In this document: one piece after another, positions 8,027-17,284 of the stretch
How positions within the stretch are numbered: the first letter of the stretch is position 1
Layout: each line of letters opens with the position of its first letter
Origin: Caldilineaceae bacterium SB0661_bin_34
GTDB lineage: Bacteria; Chloroflexota; Anaerolineae; Caldilineales; Caldilineaceae
Reading direction: 5' to 3'
DNA length: 53,235 nt
Assembly: GCA_009841145.1 (NCBI GenBank)
Contig: VXMJ01000084.1
Coordinates: 1 to 53,235 of the forward strand
The notes under the pieces: generated by a model
Told to the model about the DNA's origin: nothing
Databases searched by the model: none
The model's input: the letters and a program-made list of their open reading frames with translations, nothing else
Position numbers and translations under genes: made by a program

Positions 8027-10369
8027 GTGACCTCTCATCCCCTCCTTGCCAAACTGAACACCGCCCAGCGCGAAGCGGTTTCGCTGCCCATCGGACCGGC
8101 CCAGATCATGGCCGGTCCGGGATCGGGCAAGACCCGGGTCCTGACCCATCGGATTGCCTGGCTGGTTCAGGAGATGGACGTTGCTCGCAACCGCATCCTG
8201 GCCGTAACCTTCACCAACAAGGCTGCCGGCGAGATGCGGCAGCGCGCACTCGAGTTGCTCGAGTCCCAGGACCAGGACGGGCCCGGCTTCGAGTGGCGCC
8301 GTCCCATGGCCATCGGCACGTTCCACTCCATCTGCGCCCGCATCCTGCGCGTGGAATACGAACAGACGCCGTACGAGCGCAACTGGGTCATCGTCGATGC
8401 CGATGACCAGAAATCGGTGATCAAGGAAATCCTCGCCTCCAGGGCCGCTTCGAACGACAATGAATTCGCCGTGCTGGCGGACATCAGCAGGGCCAAGGAC
8501 CGGGGATTGACCGCATCGGAGTTTGCAGCCCAAGCCTCCTCGGTCCTCGACGTCCGCCTTGCCCCGATCTATGCAGACTATGAAAAAGTCCTGAGGGCCA
8601 ACAACGCCCTGGACTTCGACGATCTCCTGATGCACGCGCTGCGGTTGTTCCGCGGCAACCAGGACGTACTGGACCGGTACCGCGCCCGTTGGCCCCACAT
8701 TCTGGTCGACGAGTTCCAGGACACCAACGGGACCCAGTACGAACTGGTCAAACTACTGGCCGCCTATCCGGATTCGTTGCAGAGCCTGTTCGTGGTGGGC
8801 GACGAGGACCAGTCGATTTACGCGTTCCGCGGTGCCAACCGCCGCAACCTGGCCCGGCTGCGACGGGACTTCCCATCGCTCCGAACTGTCGTGCTGGAGG
8901 AAAACTACCGCAGCACACAGCAAATCCTGGATGTGGCCAACAGCCTCATCCAGCACAATCGCGGACGCACCCACAAGGAACTGTTCACCGGCAATCCCGA
9001 TGGCCAGCAGGTGGTACTCGTGGACGCCGCCGGCGGCGACTCGGAAGCCGACTGGATCGCCCGCAGCACCGCCAGCCTACTGAACGACGGAGCGTTCGGG
9101 CATGAGGACATTGCGGTGATGTACCGCACGCATGCGCTCAGCCGGGCCTTGGAGGAAGCGTTCCTGAACCATCGCATCGCCTATCGCCTGATTGGCGCCG
9201 TGCGGTTCTACGACCGGGCCGAGATCAAGGACGCCCTGGCATTCCTGCGTTTTTTGGTCAACCCGCTGGATGCCCTGTCGCTGGCGCGCATCATCAACAA
9301 GCCGGCGCGCGGAATCGGGGCGAAAACCCTGGCGCGCCTGATCGAGTGCCGGGACCAGTGGGGGCTCTCCATCTCCGACGCCCTGACGGTAGCCTGCCGC
9401 GGGCCCGAAGCAGTGGCACACATGGCTCCGGACGCCTGGGAACGGCACCCGTCGCCGTTCACGGGGCGTGCCCTGCGCAGCCTGCAGGTATTCGAGAGTC
9501 TGACTGCCGAGTGGCGGGAACGGCTGTACACCGAAGACCTCACCATCGATGCCGGCCTTTTTCTGGCCGATGTCCTCGAATCGTCCGGGTACCGCGCGCG
9601 GCTGGTGGCATCCGGCGAGCAGGATGAACACCGTCTCGAAAATCTGGACGAACTGGTGGGTCTGGCCTCGGAATTCGAACCGGAGAGCGATGCGGAGGAG
9701 CTGGCCCTCAATCCCGTGGAGCTGTTTCTGGAGCACGTCAGCCTGATTTCCGCGGCGGACGAACGGGACGACGACGAGCCGAAGATCACTCTCATGACCC
9801 TGCACAACGCCAAGGGACTCGAATATCCGGTCGTCTACATCCCGGGTGTGGACGAGGATCTGTTGCCGCACTTCCGCGCCCGCGATACGGGAGACCGGGA
9901 AGACATCGAAGAGGAACGACGGCTCCTCTACGTCGGCATTACCCGGGCCGAACGACTTCTGTTCCTGACTCGGGCCGACCAGCGCTTTGTCAGCGGGCGC
10001 ACCATGCGCTATCGGGAAAGCCGGTTCCTGAACGAGATCGACCCCGGCCTCCTAATCCGCGAGACGTGGCCCCAGTGGCGCGCGGTGGGACAGGGCTCGT
10101 CCCTGGGCGGGCGACAGGCCGACGCCTACAGGGTTCGCCCGTCACGCCATGACTGGTCGTCGATCGAGGCCAATCCGGGACCGACCGCGGCCGCGCCGGC
10201 CAGGTCGCAGTTCAAGGCGGGCATGAACGTGCGGCACCGGATCTTCGGCTCGGGCAAGGTGATTGGCTCCAAACTGCTCGCCGACGGGGACGAGGAAGTG
10301 ACGGTCGCGTTCCGCCAGCACGGCCTCAAGACAGTGCTGAATTCGATCGCCGGACTCGAGCCGGCCTGA
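8027..10369 (+). CDS. pcrA: UvrD/PcrA-type superfamily 1 DNA helicase
   Basis: 3'-5' DNA helicase for excision repair and for clearing replication or recombination intermediates. The 780-residue protein has the full SF1A set: Walker A GPGSGKTRV (Lys35), TFTNKAAGEMR, motif II DEFQDTN, GDEDQSIYAFRGA, EENYRST, TLHNAKGLEYPVVYIPG, and motif VI RRLLYVGITRA. The C-terminal RHRIFGSGKVIGSK segment matches the Tudor-like RNA-polymerase-binding end of PcrA/UvrD. The start is GTG at 8027, six bases after maf. Length and C-terminus favour PcrA over Rep. Confidence 0.94.
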   Translation: MTSHPLLAKLNTAQREAVSLPIGPAQIMAGPGSGKTRVLTHRIAWLVQEMDVARNRILAVTFTNKAAGEMRQRALELLESQDQDGPGFEWRRPMAIGTFHSICARILRVEYEQTPYERNWVIVDADDQKSVIKEILASRAASNDNEFAVLADISRAKDRGLTASEFAAQASSVLDVRLAPIYADYEKVLRANNALDFDDLLMHALRLFRGNQDVLDRYRARWPHILVDEFQDTNGTQYELVKLLAAYPDSLQSLFVVGDEDQSIYAFRGANRRNLARLRRDFPSLRTVVLEENYRSTQQILDVANSLIQHNRGRTHKELFTGNPDGQQVVLVDAAGGDSEADWIARSTASLLNDGAFGHEDIAVMYRTHALSRALEEAFLNHRIAYRLIGAVRFYDRAEIKDALAFLRFLVNPLDALSLARIINKPARGIGAKTLARLIECRDQWGLSISDALTVACRGPEAVAHMAPDAWERHPSPFTGRALRSLQVFESLTAEWRERLYTEDLTIDAGLFLADVLESSGYRARLVASGEQDEHRLENLDELVGLASEFEPESDAEELALNPVELFLEHVSLISAADERDDDEPKITLMTLHNAKGLEYPVVYIPGVDEDLLPHFRARDTGDREDIEEERRLLYVGITRAERLLFLTRADQRFVSGRTMRYRESRFLNEIDPGLLIRETWPQWRAVGQGSSLGGRQADAYRVRPSRHDWSSIEANPGPTAAAPARSQFKAGMNVRHRIFGSGKVIGSKLLADGDEEVTVAFRQHGLKTVLNSIAGLEPA

Positions 10370-10387
10370 GGCACCCGATTCCCAACC

Positions 10388-11749
10388 GTGGACGAACGAC
10401 ACGCCCCAGCGCCAACCCAGCCCGTCGACCGCGAAGTGCGCTGGTCGGCCAACACCAAGCTGCTGGCCTCCCTCCTGTTCCTGGCAGCCGTGGTCTGGAT
10501 GTTCTGGCGCTTCTCCAACCTGATCCAGCCACTGGTTCTGGCCGTAATCCTGGCCTACCTCCTGCATCCGGTGATCACCGCAATCTCCCGTCACACCTTC
10601 CTGAACCGGGCCGCGGCCGCCGTCTTGGTTCTGGCCGGCCTGCTGGTGGTGGGCTTTACGACCGCGTTCTGGCTCATAGCAGAGTCGATCCAGCAGTTCA
10701 ATCTGCTGTACAACGCCCTGCCTTCCATCCTGGAACGGCTGCAAACAGTCCTTCAATCATGGGCCGAGCAGGCCGCCGAAACTGTCGAATCCCTTATGCA
10801 GCGTCCGGGCTTTGGCTTCGTGGAACAGTTCTCCCTCCAATGGTTGGAACCGATTTCACCGGACGGCTCGCAACTGGAGTGGAATCTGGGAGCCATCGGC
10901 GACCAAGCCCTGCAGTGGCTTAATCCACTGCTGCAGCAAAGCCTGGTAACCGCCTCGGGATTCGCCAAAGGCACGTTCAACGTTCTGGCCGTTACGCTGC
11001 TCGTCCTGATCCTGTCGCTGTACATCATCATCGACATACCGAAGGTCGGCAGCTACATCGACAGCCTGGCACCGGTACGGAGCATCCAGCAGGACCTGCA
11101 AGCGCTTTGGCAGCGGTTCAGCGAGATTTGGAAAGCCTACCTGCGGGGCCAGATCCTGATTTCGCTCCTGTTGTTTGCGGTCTACACGGTCCTGCTTCCC
11201 CTGCTCCGCGTCAGCAATGCCTTCGGCTTGGCGCTCGCCGCCGGAGCCCTGGAATTCCTTCCGGTCATCGGGCCGGTCGCCAGTTCGGTGCTGATCATTC
11301 TCGTGGCCCTGTTCCAGGACTCGACGGCCTTCGGCCTCACCACGGTGCAATACGGGCTACTAGTTACCCTGTGCGTGGTTGCGGTTCAGCAAATTGAAAG
11401 CAACATCATCGTGCCGCGCATCATCGGCAATTCGCTGCGTCTGCATCCCGTCGTGGTGCTGCTCAGCGTGTTGATGGGCACGTCGCTGGCCGGGGTTCTG
11501 GGTGCGGTGCTCGCCGCACCGGTCATGGCCTCGGCCAAGCTGGTCGTGACCTATGCCTGGTACCGGGTCCTGGACCAGCCCCTGACATTCCTGGAAGAAG
11601 CCGAACCAGAAGACCCGAAGCCGCAAAGGCGATGGTTTGGCGGACCAGCCCCCCGGCGCGTAGAGAAGGACGACGCCAAGGACGCGGACATCCAGGACGA
11701 GGATGCAACAGTATCCGAGCCCCGGGTTGCCGGCGAAGAAACGACGTGA
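10388..11749 (+). CDS. AI-2E family (TqsA/PerM-like) membrane transporter
   Basis: Polytopic permease of the AI-2E transporter family, whose members are implicated in quorum-signal, Na+/H+ or other small-solute export; the substrate here is unknown. The 453-residue protein begins with a soluble N-tail, then paired helices (LLASLLFLAAVVWMFW, PLVLAVILAYLLHPV), a long central extracellular or amphipathic region, and the family-typical C-half with LEFLPVIGPVAS and NIIVPRIIGNSLRLHPVVVLL. The last ~60 residues are highly charged and likely cytosolic. GTG start 18 bp after pcrA. Its stop overlaps the manA start. Confidence 0.85.
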   Translation: MDERHAPAPTQPVDREVRWSANTKLLASLLFLAAVVWMFWRFSNLIQPLVLAVILAYLLHPVITAISRHTFLNRAAAAVLVLAGLLVVGFTTAFWLIAESIQQFNLLYNALPSILERLQTVLQSWAEQAAETVESLMQRPGFGFVEQFSLQWLEPISPDGSQLEWNLGAIGDQALQWLNPLLQQSLVTASGFAKGTFNVLAVTLLVLILSLYIIIDIPKVGSYIDSLAPVRSIQQDLQALWQRFSEIWKAYLRGQILISLLLFAVYTVLLPLLRVSNAFGLALAAGALEFLPVIGPVASSVLIILVALFQDSTAFGLTTVQYGLLVTLCVVAVQQIESNIIVPRIIGNSLRLHPVVVLLSVLMGTSLAGVLGAVLAAPVMASAKLVVTYAWYRVLDQPLTFLEEAEPEDPKPQRRWFGGPAPRRVEKDDAKDADIQDEDATVSEPRVAGEETT

Positions 11750-12744
11750 GTTCCATCCAGCGGCTTGACCATCCATTGTGCTTTGTCCCCCATATGCGGG
11801 ATGCAGTGTGGGGCGGACACAGACTCGCTGAACGACTGCCGTGGGTTCCGGCCGGTTCGCGTCTGGCTGAGGCATGGCTTGTGTCGGGTCACCCGGCAGC
11901 CGAGACACCGGTGGCACACGGCCCGTTGGCCGGTTGGCGGCTGTCCCGGTTGATCAGGGAATTCGGAACCGATCTGGTGGGCACGCGGCATGCAGACACC
12001 GTCACACAGGGCCGCTTCCCGATCCTGCTGAAGTTGCTGGATGTCGACGAGTGGCTGTCCGTGCAGGTGCATCCGGCCCAAGGCGACGGTCGGCACGAAA
12101 CCTTCGGCAAGACCGAAATGTGGATCGTCCTTGCCGCCGAGCCGGACGCCGAACTGATACTCGGCCTCAAGCCGGATACAACGCTGGAGGACATTCAACT
12201 GGCCGGTCCCTCCCGGAACCTGACACATTGGCTGCGGCGCCATCAAGTTTGTGCAGGGGACACGTTCTTCGTTCCGGCCGGACAGGTGCATGCCCTGGGA
12301 CCCGGGATTACGGTCTTGGAAGTGCAGGAAACCAGCGACACCACCTGGCGCATGTACGACTGGGATCGGCCACCCCTGCCGGAACAGCCGAGGCCATTGC
12401 ACTGGCGCGAATCCCTGGCGTGTTTGGACACGGCCGCGGCCGTGTCCAATCCAGTGATTCCCCGACCGGCAACCTGGCAGGGACTGGCCGCCAGCAGATT
12501 GATCACATGTCCGCAGTTTGCGGCGGACCTCGCGACTATCGCAATCGGCGAAACCGTGGTCGCCGAAGGGGATCCGGCAACCTGCCAATTCGTGGTGGTT
12601 CTGGAGGGATCCCTTGAAATCGCCACTGCCGGCGGCTCCGCGAAGTTGGGTCCGCTGGACTGCTGCCTCCTGCCCGCCGTCCTTGAATCCTTTACAATAA
12701 CCGGCCTTGCACACAGCCGGGCGGCCTGGGTCCACATGCCCTGA
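11746..12744 (+). CDS. manA: Mannose-6-phosphate isomerase, class I
   Basis: Interconverts mannose-6-phosphate and fructose-6-phosphate, feeding mannose donors for glycans. The 332-residue cupin protein carries the zinc-site motifs of type I PMIs: WLSVQVHP (Gln, His), KTEMWIVL (Glu), and AGQVHALGPGITVLEVQETSDTTWRMYDWDR with the final His ligand. I place the start at GTG 11746, where it overlaps the TGA of the AI-2E gene (GTGA), giving a normal N-terminus. The frame stays open upstream, but that part reads as the shadow of the previous gene. The mannose product could supply the glycosyltransferases in this window (inference). Confidence 0.9.
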   Translation: MSSIQRLDHPLCFVPHMRDAVWGGHRLAERLPWVPAGSRLAEAWLVSGHPAAETPVAHGPLAGWRLSRLIREFGTDLVGTRHADTVTQGRFPILLKLLDVDEWLSVQVHPAQGDGRHETFGKTEMWIVLAAEPDAELILGLKPDTTLEDIQLAGPSRNLTHWLRRHQVCAGDTFFVPAGQVHALGPGITVLEVQETSDTTWRMYDWDRPPLPEQPRPLHWRESLACLDTAAAVSNPVIPRPATWQGLAASRLITCPQFAADLATIAIGETVVAEGDPATCQFVVVLEGSLEIATAGGSAKLGPLDCCLLPAVLESFTITGLAHSRAAWVHMP

Positions 12745-12788
12745 ACTGCCGCATCCCGCTCAGACACGAGTTCCACAAGGAGACGACC

Positions 12789-13400
12789 TTGTCCAGTCTC
12801 GACAGCCAGAAGCGCGCGGATACCGCCTACCCCATCCACGAACACCTCGCGGCCCGGTGGAGTCCACGGGCCTTCCGACAAGCAGCCTTGGACTGCGAGC
12901 AAATCGGAAGCCTGTTCGAGGCTGCGCGTTGGTCCGCCTCTTCGTTCAACGCGCAGCCATGGCGGTTTGTTTACGCAGAGCGCTCGGCCGACCCTGAAGG
13001 CTTCGAACGAATCCTGGGCACGCTGATGGACATGAATCAGACCTGGGCACGCAACGCCAGTCTCCTGATGATCGCGTCCGCCAACACCGTGGCCCAGGGA
13101 CGTACCAACCGCAAGGCGGTGTACGACACGGGCCAGGCCGTGGCCAACCTCGTGACCCAGGCCACCGCCATGGGCCTCCATGCACACCAAATGGGCGGCT
13201 TTTCGGGCGATGCCGCGCGCAAGGTCCTGGCTCTGCCCGACGAATGGGAACCAGTGGTCGCAGTCGCGATCGGGTACCGTGACGAACCGGACACTTTGGC
13301 GGAACCGATGGCGGAACGCGAAGTGTCGGCACGTGAGCGCGAGCCGCTGTCCGCCATCGTTTTCACCGGCACGGCCAATTCGCCGGCCGCACTGGGGTGA
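12789..13400 (+). CDS. Nitroreductase-family FMN oxidoreductase
   Basis: Predicted flavoprotein reducing nitro, quinone or similar electrophiles with NAD(P)H. The 203-residue protein shows the family N-terminal pattern RWSPRAF, the AARWSASSFNAQPWRF FMN segment, and the late QATAMGLHAHQMGGF with WEPVVAVAIGY. The TTG start at 12789 has AAGGAG six bases upstream, which decides it. It lies 44 bp after manA and 142 bp before the membrane-protein trio. No residue identifies the physiological acceptor. Confidence 0.88.
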   Translation: MSSLDSQKRADTAYPIHEHLAARWSPRAFRQAALDCEQIGSLFEAARWSASSFNAQPWRFVYAERSADPEGFERILGTLMDMNQTWARNASLLMIASANTVAQGRTNRKAVYDTGQAVANLVTQATAMGLHAHQMGGFSGDAARKVLALPDEWEPVVAVAIGYRDEPDTLAEPMAEREVSAREREPLSAIVFTGTANSPAALG

Positions 13401-13542
13401 AACCCGCCACGCCGTGCGCCGGCGCGGGCAAGAGATTCGGCGACTGGTACAACCATCCTGACCGAGGCCGATTTCACCCGCCTGGGACGGCCTTGCGGCG
13501 AGTTCGGGCCTAAATCTGCCGACTCCGCGTCAAGGCGTTGCC

Positions 13543-15249
13543 ATGGAAGCCCTGCGCGGCTTGGCCACTTCTCCACTCTTGCCTCCGCTGCTGCTGCTTG
13601 CGGGCCCGGTGGCACTGTCCTTTGCTCATCCCACGCGCAGTCGGCCGGACCGACTGCTGGCACTGGCTCTGATCCTGCTCGGCATCTCGCTCGCAGCCCT
13701 GATCAGTCAGGTGTTCCAGCGCGGGCTGCCGCTGTTTGCCCTCACTTGGCAGCCGTCCCTCCAGGACAGCTTTCAGTTTGTATGGCTGCATGTGGGCTGG
13801 AACTGGAACATATCGCTCTTGGCGGGAATTTTGGGCGCGGCCGGCCTGCTCTGCTCCGGACAGCGGCTGTCCGATCCGGAAAAGATGTCCCCGGAGGACA
13901 GGTTCTTCTTCACGCGGTTCCTGGCTCTTAATCTGGCGACGTTGGCCTGTGTGTGGCTGCTGGTCAACAGTGGCAACGTGCTGACCACGGTCTTTACCTG
14001 GGTCCTCCTGGATGTGATGTTGGTCTTCCGCCACACGCAGGTGATGAATCAGCACGCGGTGGTACAGGAGGAATGGTCCGTGGTGTACCACCGTGCTTTG
14101 GGCATGGGCATGCTGGGCACGCTGGTATTGCTGATTGGACTGTTTCCGGCAGGGGTCAACGGCCCCAATCAAATGCTGATTGGCTCGTCTTTGCCGATCG
14201 AGACCCTCTACGCCCTGTTTATCGCCGGCGCCGTACGCGGGGGAGCCTACCCCCTGCACCTTTGGCTGTTGCCCAGCAGCCACCTGAACCTCAGCGTATC
14301 CGAACGGATTTTCAGCCAGGTTCTGCCGGCCCTGTCGGGGCTCTGGCTGTTGGGCCTCACGCTTGAGTTGGCCCAGCGACAGCCCGAAATCCGGGCCCTT
14401 GTATTGCCGGCAATCACACTCATGTGCCTGATCAGCGCCGTTGTCTGCCTGCACCGGGGAAGCCGGTCCCTGCGCCGCAAGTCCGTTATCGTGACATCGG
14501 TGTCACTGACCGGATTGGCCGCCATGCTGGGATTCAGTCAGGGGCCCATGGCAACCCTTTCCTCGGTCGCCGCCTGCTGCCTGTCGGGGGCGCTGTGGCT
14601 TGTGGCGCAACGACTTCCCCCAACGCGGGTCGGCCTGGCATTGCACCTGCTGGGCATCCTGGGCCTCCTAGGGATGCCCCTGACACCGGGGTTCATCGCA
14701 CTGGGTCGTTGGCTTGAACCCGGCACCCTGCCCCCGGTAAGTGTCTTGAGCGCCACCTTCCTGCTGGCTGTCCTCGTGTTCAGTGCCTCCCTCTGGCGTC
14801 CATGGCTGGACGCCATCCGCAGGATGCAGGTCGGAATCCCTCTGCACCGAGATCCCCAACTGGGTGCAGCATGCCTGCTGGCCGTGTCGAACCTGCTCCT
14901 TGGGCTCGTTCCAGGCTGGATTTGGCTGCATGCCGGCGGCGCGGAATTGCCGTCCCTGTGGGAAAGCCTCGGGCAATTGCGTTCTCCCATGGTTCTGACC
15001 TACACGGCGGTCGCCACAGGCGGGGGTCTTTCGGTAGGCTGGATGCTGACCCGGGTGCGCGAGCCGGCCTCCCGGCTGCTGCACAAGATCACCCTTAACC
15101 TGTCTCTGGAGTGGGTATCGGGAGGCATCCAGTTCGGTGCCGCCCGGATCAGTGTGGTGTGGTCCAACACGCTGAATGTGATCGAAGGGTCCGGCCTTGT
15201 GGGCTGGTCCGTGGCTTTGCTGGTCCTGCTCCGCGCCATTCTGCGCTGA
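13543..15249 (+). CDS. NuoL/NuoM/HyfB-like antiporter-type membrane protein, divergent
   Basis: A 568-residue polytopic membrane protein with about 14 hydrophobic segments, resembling the proton-translocating subunits of complex I, group-4 hydrogenases and Mrp antiporters. The best landmark is AGAVRGGAYPLHLWLLPSSH, equivalent to the PLHxWLPDAH motif before the discontinuous helix. The Lys normally following that motif is absent (ERIFSQVLPALSG). The whole protein has three lysines. It starts the tight trio continuing at 15258 and 15857. Size order (568, 200, 471) recalls HyfB-HyfE-HyfF, but no hydrogenase or quinone-reductase catalytic subunit is nearby. Function unknown; proton pumping is not supported by the residues seen. 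Confidence 0.68.
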   Translation: MEALRGLATSPLLPPLLLLAGPVALSFAHPTRSRPDRLLALALILLGISLAALISQVFQRGLPLFALTWQPSLQDSFQFVWLHVGWNWNISLLAGILGAAGLLCSGQRLSDPEKMSPEDRFFFTRFLALNLATLACVWLLVNSGNVLTTVFTWVLLDVMLVFRHTQVMNQHAVVQEEWSVVYHRALGMGMLGTLVLLIGLFPAGVNGPNQMLIGSSLPIETLYALFIAGAVRGGAYPLHLWLLPSSHLNLSVSERIFSQVLPALSGLWLLGLTLELAQRQPEIRALVLPAITLMCLISAVVCLHRGSRSLRRKSVIVTSVSLTGLAAMLGFSQGPMATLSSVAACCLSGALWLVAQRLPPTRVGLALHLLGILGLLGMPLTPGFIALGRWLEPGTLPPVSVLSATFLLAVLVFSASLWRPWLDAIRRMQVGIPLHRDPQLGAACLLAVSNLLLGLVPGWIWLHAGGAELPSLWESLGQLRSPMVLTYTAVATGGGLSVGWMLTRVREPASRLLHKITLNLSLEWVSGGIQFGAARISVVWSNTLNVIEGSGLVGWSVALLVLLRAILR

Positions 15250-15257
15250 AGGCAATC

Positions 15258-15860
15258 GTGAACCAATTCGACTGGACGCTGCTGGCCGGAACCTTGCTCC
15301 TGCTGTTCGCCAGCTGGGATCTCCGCGCCACGGGTCCGCTATTGACCGTGGCCATCCTGCAGGTCGTGCGCATGCTGCTCCAGATCGGGGGGGATCCAAT
15401 GGAAGTGGTCGTTGGCGTTGGCCTGGTACCGCTGACGGCTGCGGTTGCCGTAACTCTGGGCAGCCTGCTGAGCCAGCCCGGCGGATGGAGCCGGGAAAGG
15501 CCCGCGCTTCTGATGCGCTTGCTGGGTGCGATGGCCATGGTTCTTGCCGCGCGCTGGGTGCCTGTCGACGATTTCGCGGACTTCCTGCCCCAGGCCCTGC
15601 AGCAACCTTGGTTGTTGCGGTCGACCATCATGCTCACCCTGAGCGGATTCCTCTTCACGGGTCTGTCCGACAGCCCGGCGGACTTCGGCCTCGGAGGGGT
15701 GCTCGTTCTGCTGACCTTAAACCTGGTGGTCTATGTGACCTACAGCCAAACCGTCCCATTGATTTTTCTCGTCAACGGGGCCGAGCTCCTGGCGATCCTT
15801 GTGTTTGCGCTCCAAGCCACCCGCGCCCGTCCCACGGCCGTGCCGGCATCGCTTCCATGA
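15258..15860 (+). CDS. Membrane protein, possibly HyfE/NuoK-like
   Basis: A 200-residue hydrophobic protein with roughly six transmembrane segments and no lysine at all. It sits between two antiporter-like subunits, eight bases after the first and overlapping the second (ATGA), so it is surely co-translated with them. Position and length recall HyfE, the NuoK-like subunit of hydrogenase-4 type complexes. The NuoK Glu signature is not clear to me; NGAELLAILVFAL near the C-terminus carries one membrane Glu that could correspond. GTG start at 15258 chosen by spacing. The subunit role is inferred from context more than from sequence. Confidence 0.55.
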   Translation: MNQFDWTLLAGTLLLLFASWDLRATGPLLTVAILQVVRMLLQIGGDPMEVVVGVGLVPLTAAVAVTLGSLLSQPGGWSRERPALLMRLLGAMAMVLAARWVPVDDFADFLPQALQQPWLLRSTIMLTLSGFLFTGLSDSPADFGLGGVLVLLTLNLVVYVTYSQTVPLIFLVNGAELLAILVFALQATRARPTAVPASLP

Positions 15861-17272
15861 TCAGTCCGGCCGAGTTCCTGCAGGGACAGGATCCAACTCC
15901 CATTTTGGTGTTGCTGGCACTGCTGGCCGGCAGCGGCCTTTGTCGAATGCTGCGCCGGAATGCGGTTGTCACCCAGGCCAGTGGCCTTGTCCTGGCCTGC
16001 ATCATTGGGTTGCTGCTGACCGAACTGCAACAGCGCAGAAGCCATCTGGGCGTAGGGCAGTTACCAGTCTGGGATTTTCCCCGTCTGGGTGTCGAATTGT
16101 CCCTCTCCAATGAGTCCCTGCCCGGCCTGCAGCTGGCGATCCTGGTGTTGGCCGGGGCCTGTCTGGTAATGCTGTTGACTGGCAGTGCGGCCGACTCCCT
16201 CCCGGGTCTGTTTCTGGCGTTCGCCGGGTTCGCGTTCGTGTTGACAACCTCGGCAACTCCCTTGGCCATGCCGTTGCTGCACCCGGTCCTGTTGCTTCCG
16301 ATTGCGGCCTGGACACCGTTGATGTCTTCCAGCACCCTGCCTCGGCTGCGCCGTCTGTCGCTTGTCCCGATGATCGCGCTGATATGCTTCATCCTTGCCA
16401 ACTGGGTGTTGGTGGCACTGATCCCCATTGACCCCCAAAACACGGACCTGGTCCAACGCGCCCAGTTTCTTTTGTCGGCGGGTCTTTTCGTCCTGTGCCT
16501 GCCTTTTCCGCTGCACCAGCTGCTGCGCGATCCCAACGAAGGCACCAACCCAATCCCAGGTGCGGCCGTTGATCTGATGTTGCAGTTTTGCATCCTGACC
16601 GTGCTGCACGGCACGCTGCTCAGGCATCCCATCCTGCAGAGCTACGAACCCCTATTCGCGTGGCTGGGCTGGGCGGGTATCCTGACTGTGGTCTGGGGCG
16701 GCCTGTCCGCCTTGGGCACTCAGGATCCTCGGCGCATTTGGTTCTATGCCTCTATGTTGAACTGGGGCATGATCCTCCTGGTTGTGACGCTGCCCGTGGG
16801 ACGCGTCTGGGGCACAATCCTGGGATTGTTCCTTGTCCGCATCGTCTGCACCATGTGCTGCTTGGCCGGCCTGACCCAACTGGACATCAGCCGCATCCGC
16901 GGAAACTTTCAGTGGGCTGGTTTGGGCCACAGCCTGCCTTGGAACATGGCCCTGTATCTGTTCGGCACGCTGGGCCTGGTCGGCTTCCCCCTGACCAGTG
17001 GCTTCGGCCACTTCTGGGTCACATGGCAGTTCATCGCCACAATCGACTGGCGGGTTGCACTCGTGCTGGCACTGGGCACGGCCTTGGCCGCCGTGGGCCT
17101 AATCCGGGTCTTGCGCATACTCCTGCGTCCCGAGGCGGAAACCACCCATGCCCAGGAACCGATGGCACTGCGCCTGCCCGCCGCCGGCATGCTGGGCTTG
17201 TTGGTTTGGATTTCGTTTGTACCCCAGATCCTGCATCCATTCGTGCAGGCCCTGCAGCAACAGTTTCCCTGA
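15857..17272 (+). CDS. NuoN/NuoM/HyfF-like antiporter-type membrane protein, lysine-free
   Basis: A 471-residue polytopic protein of the proton-conducting transporter type. Landmarks are CLPFPLHQLLRDPNEG (degenerate PLHxWLPD motif), DPRRIWFYASMLNWGMIL (equivalent to the KRxxAYSSxxHxG motif) and GLVGFPLTSGFGHFW (equivalent to the GIPPLxGFxxK motif, ending without Lys). The sequence contains no lysine, so every canonical channel Lys is lost or replaced. The ATG overlaps the previous stop (ATGA), and mvaA begins 12 bp later. It could be a structural paralogue in a non-pumping complex, or use other charged residues such as His and Arg. Confidence 0.62.
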   Translation: MISPAEFLQGQDPTPILVLLALLAGSGLCRMLRRNAVVTQASGLVLACIIGLLLTELQQRRSHLGVGQLPVWDFPRLGVELSLSNESLPGLQLAILVLAGACLVMLLTGSAADSLPGLFLAFAGFAFVLTTSATPLAMPLLHPVLLLPIAAWTPLMSSSTLPRLRRLSLVPMIALICFILANWVLVALIPIDPQNTDLVQRAQFLLSAGLFVLCLPFPLHQLLRDPNEGTNPIPGAAVDLMLQFCILTVLHGTLLRHPILQSYEPLFAWLGWAGILTVVWGGLSALGTQDPRRIWFYASMLNWGMILLVVTLPVGRVWGTILGLFLVRIVCTMCCLAGLTQLDISRIRGNFQWAGLGHSLPWNMALYLFGTLGLVGFPLTSGFGHFWVTWQFIATIDWRVALVLALGTALAAVGLIRVLRILLRPEAETTHAQEPMALRLPAAGMLGLLVWISFVPQILHPFVQALQQQFP

Positions 17273-17284
17273 ACGCGCCCGGCT

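Noticed and set aside
13543-17272. Hydrogenase-4 (Hyf) operon
   Set aside because: No hydrogenase large or small subunit, iron-sulfur protein or maturation gene is near; only membrane-subunit similarity was seen.
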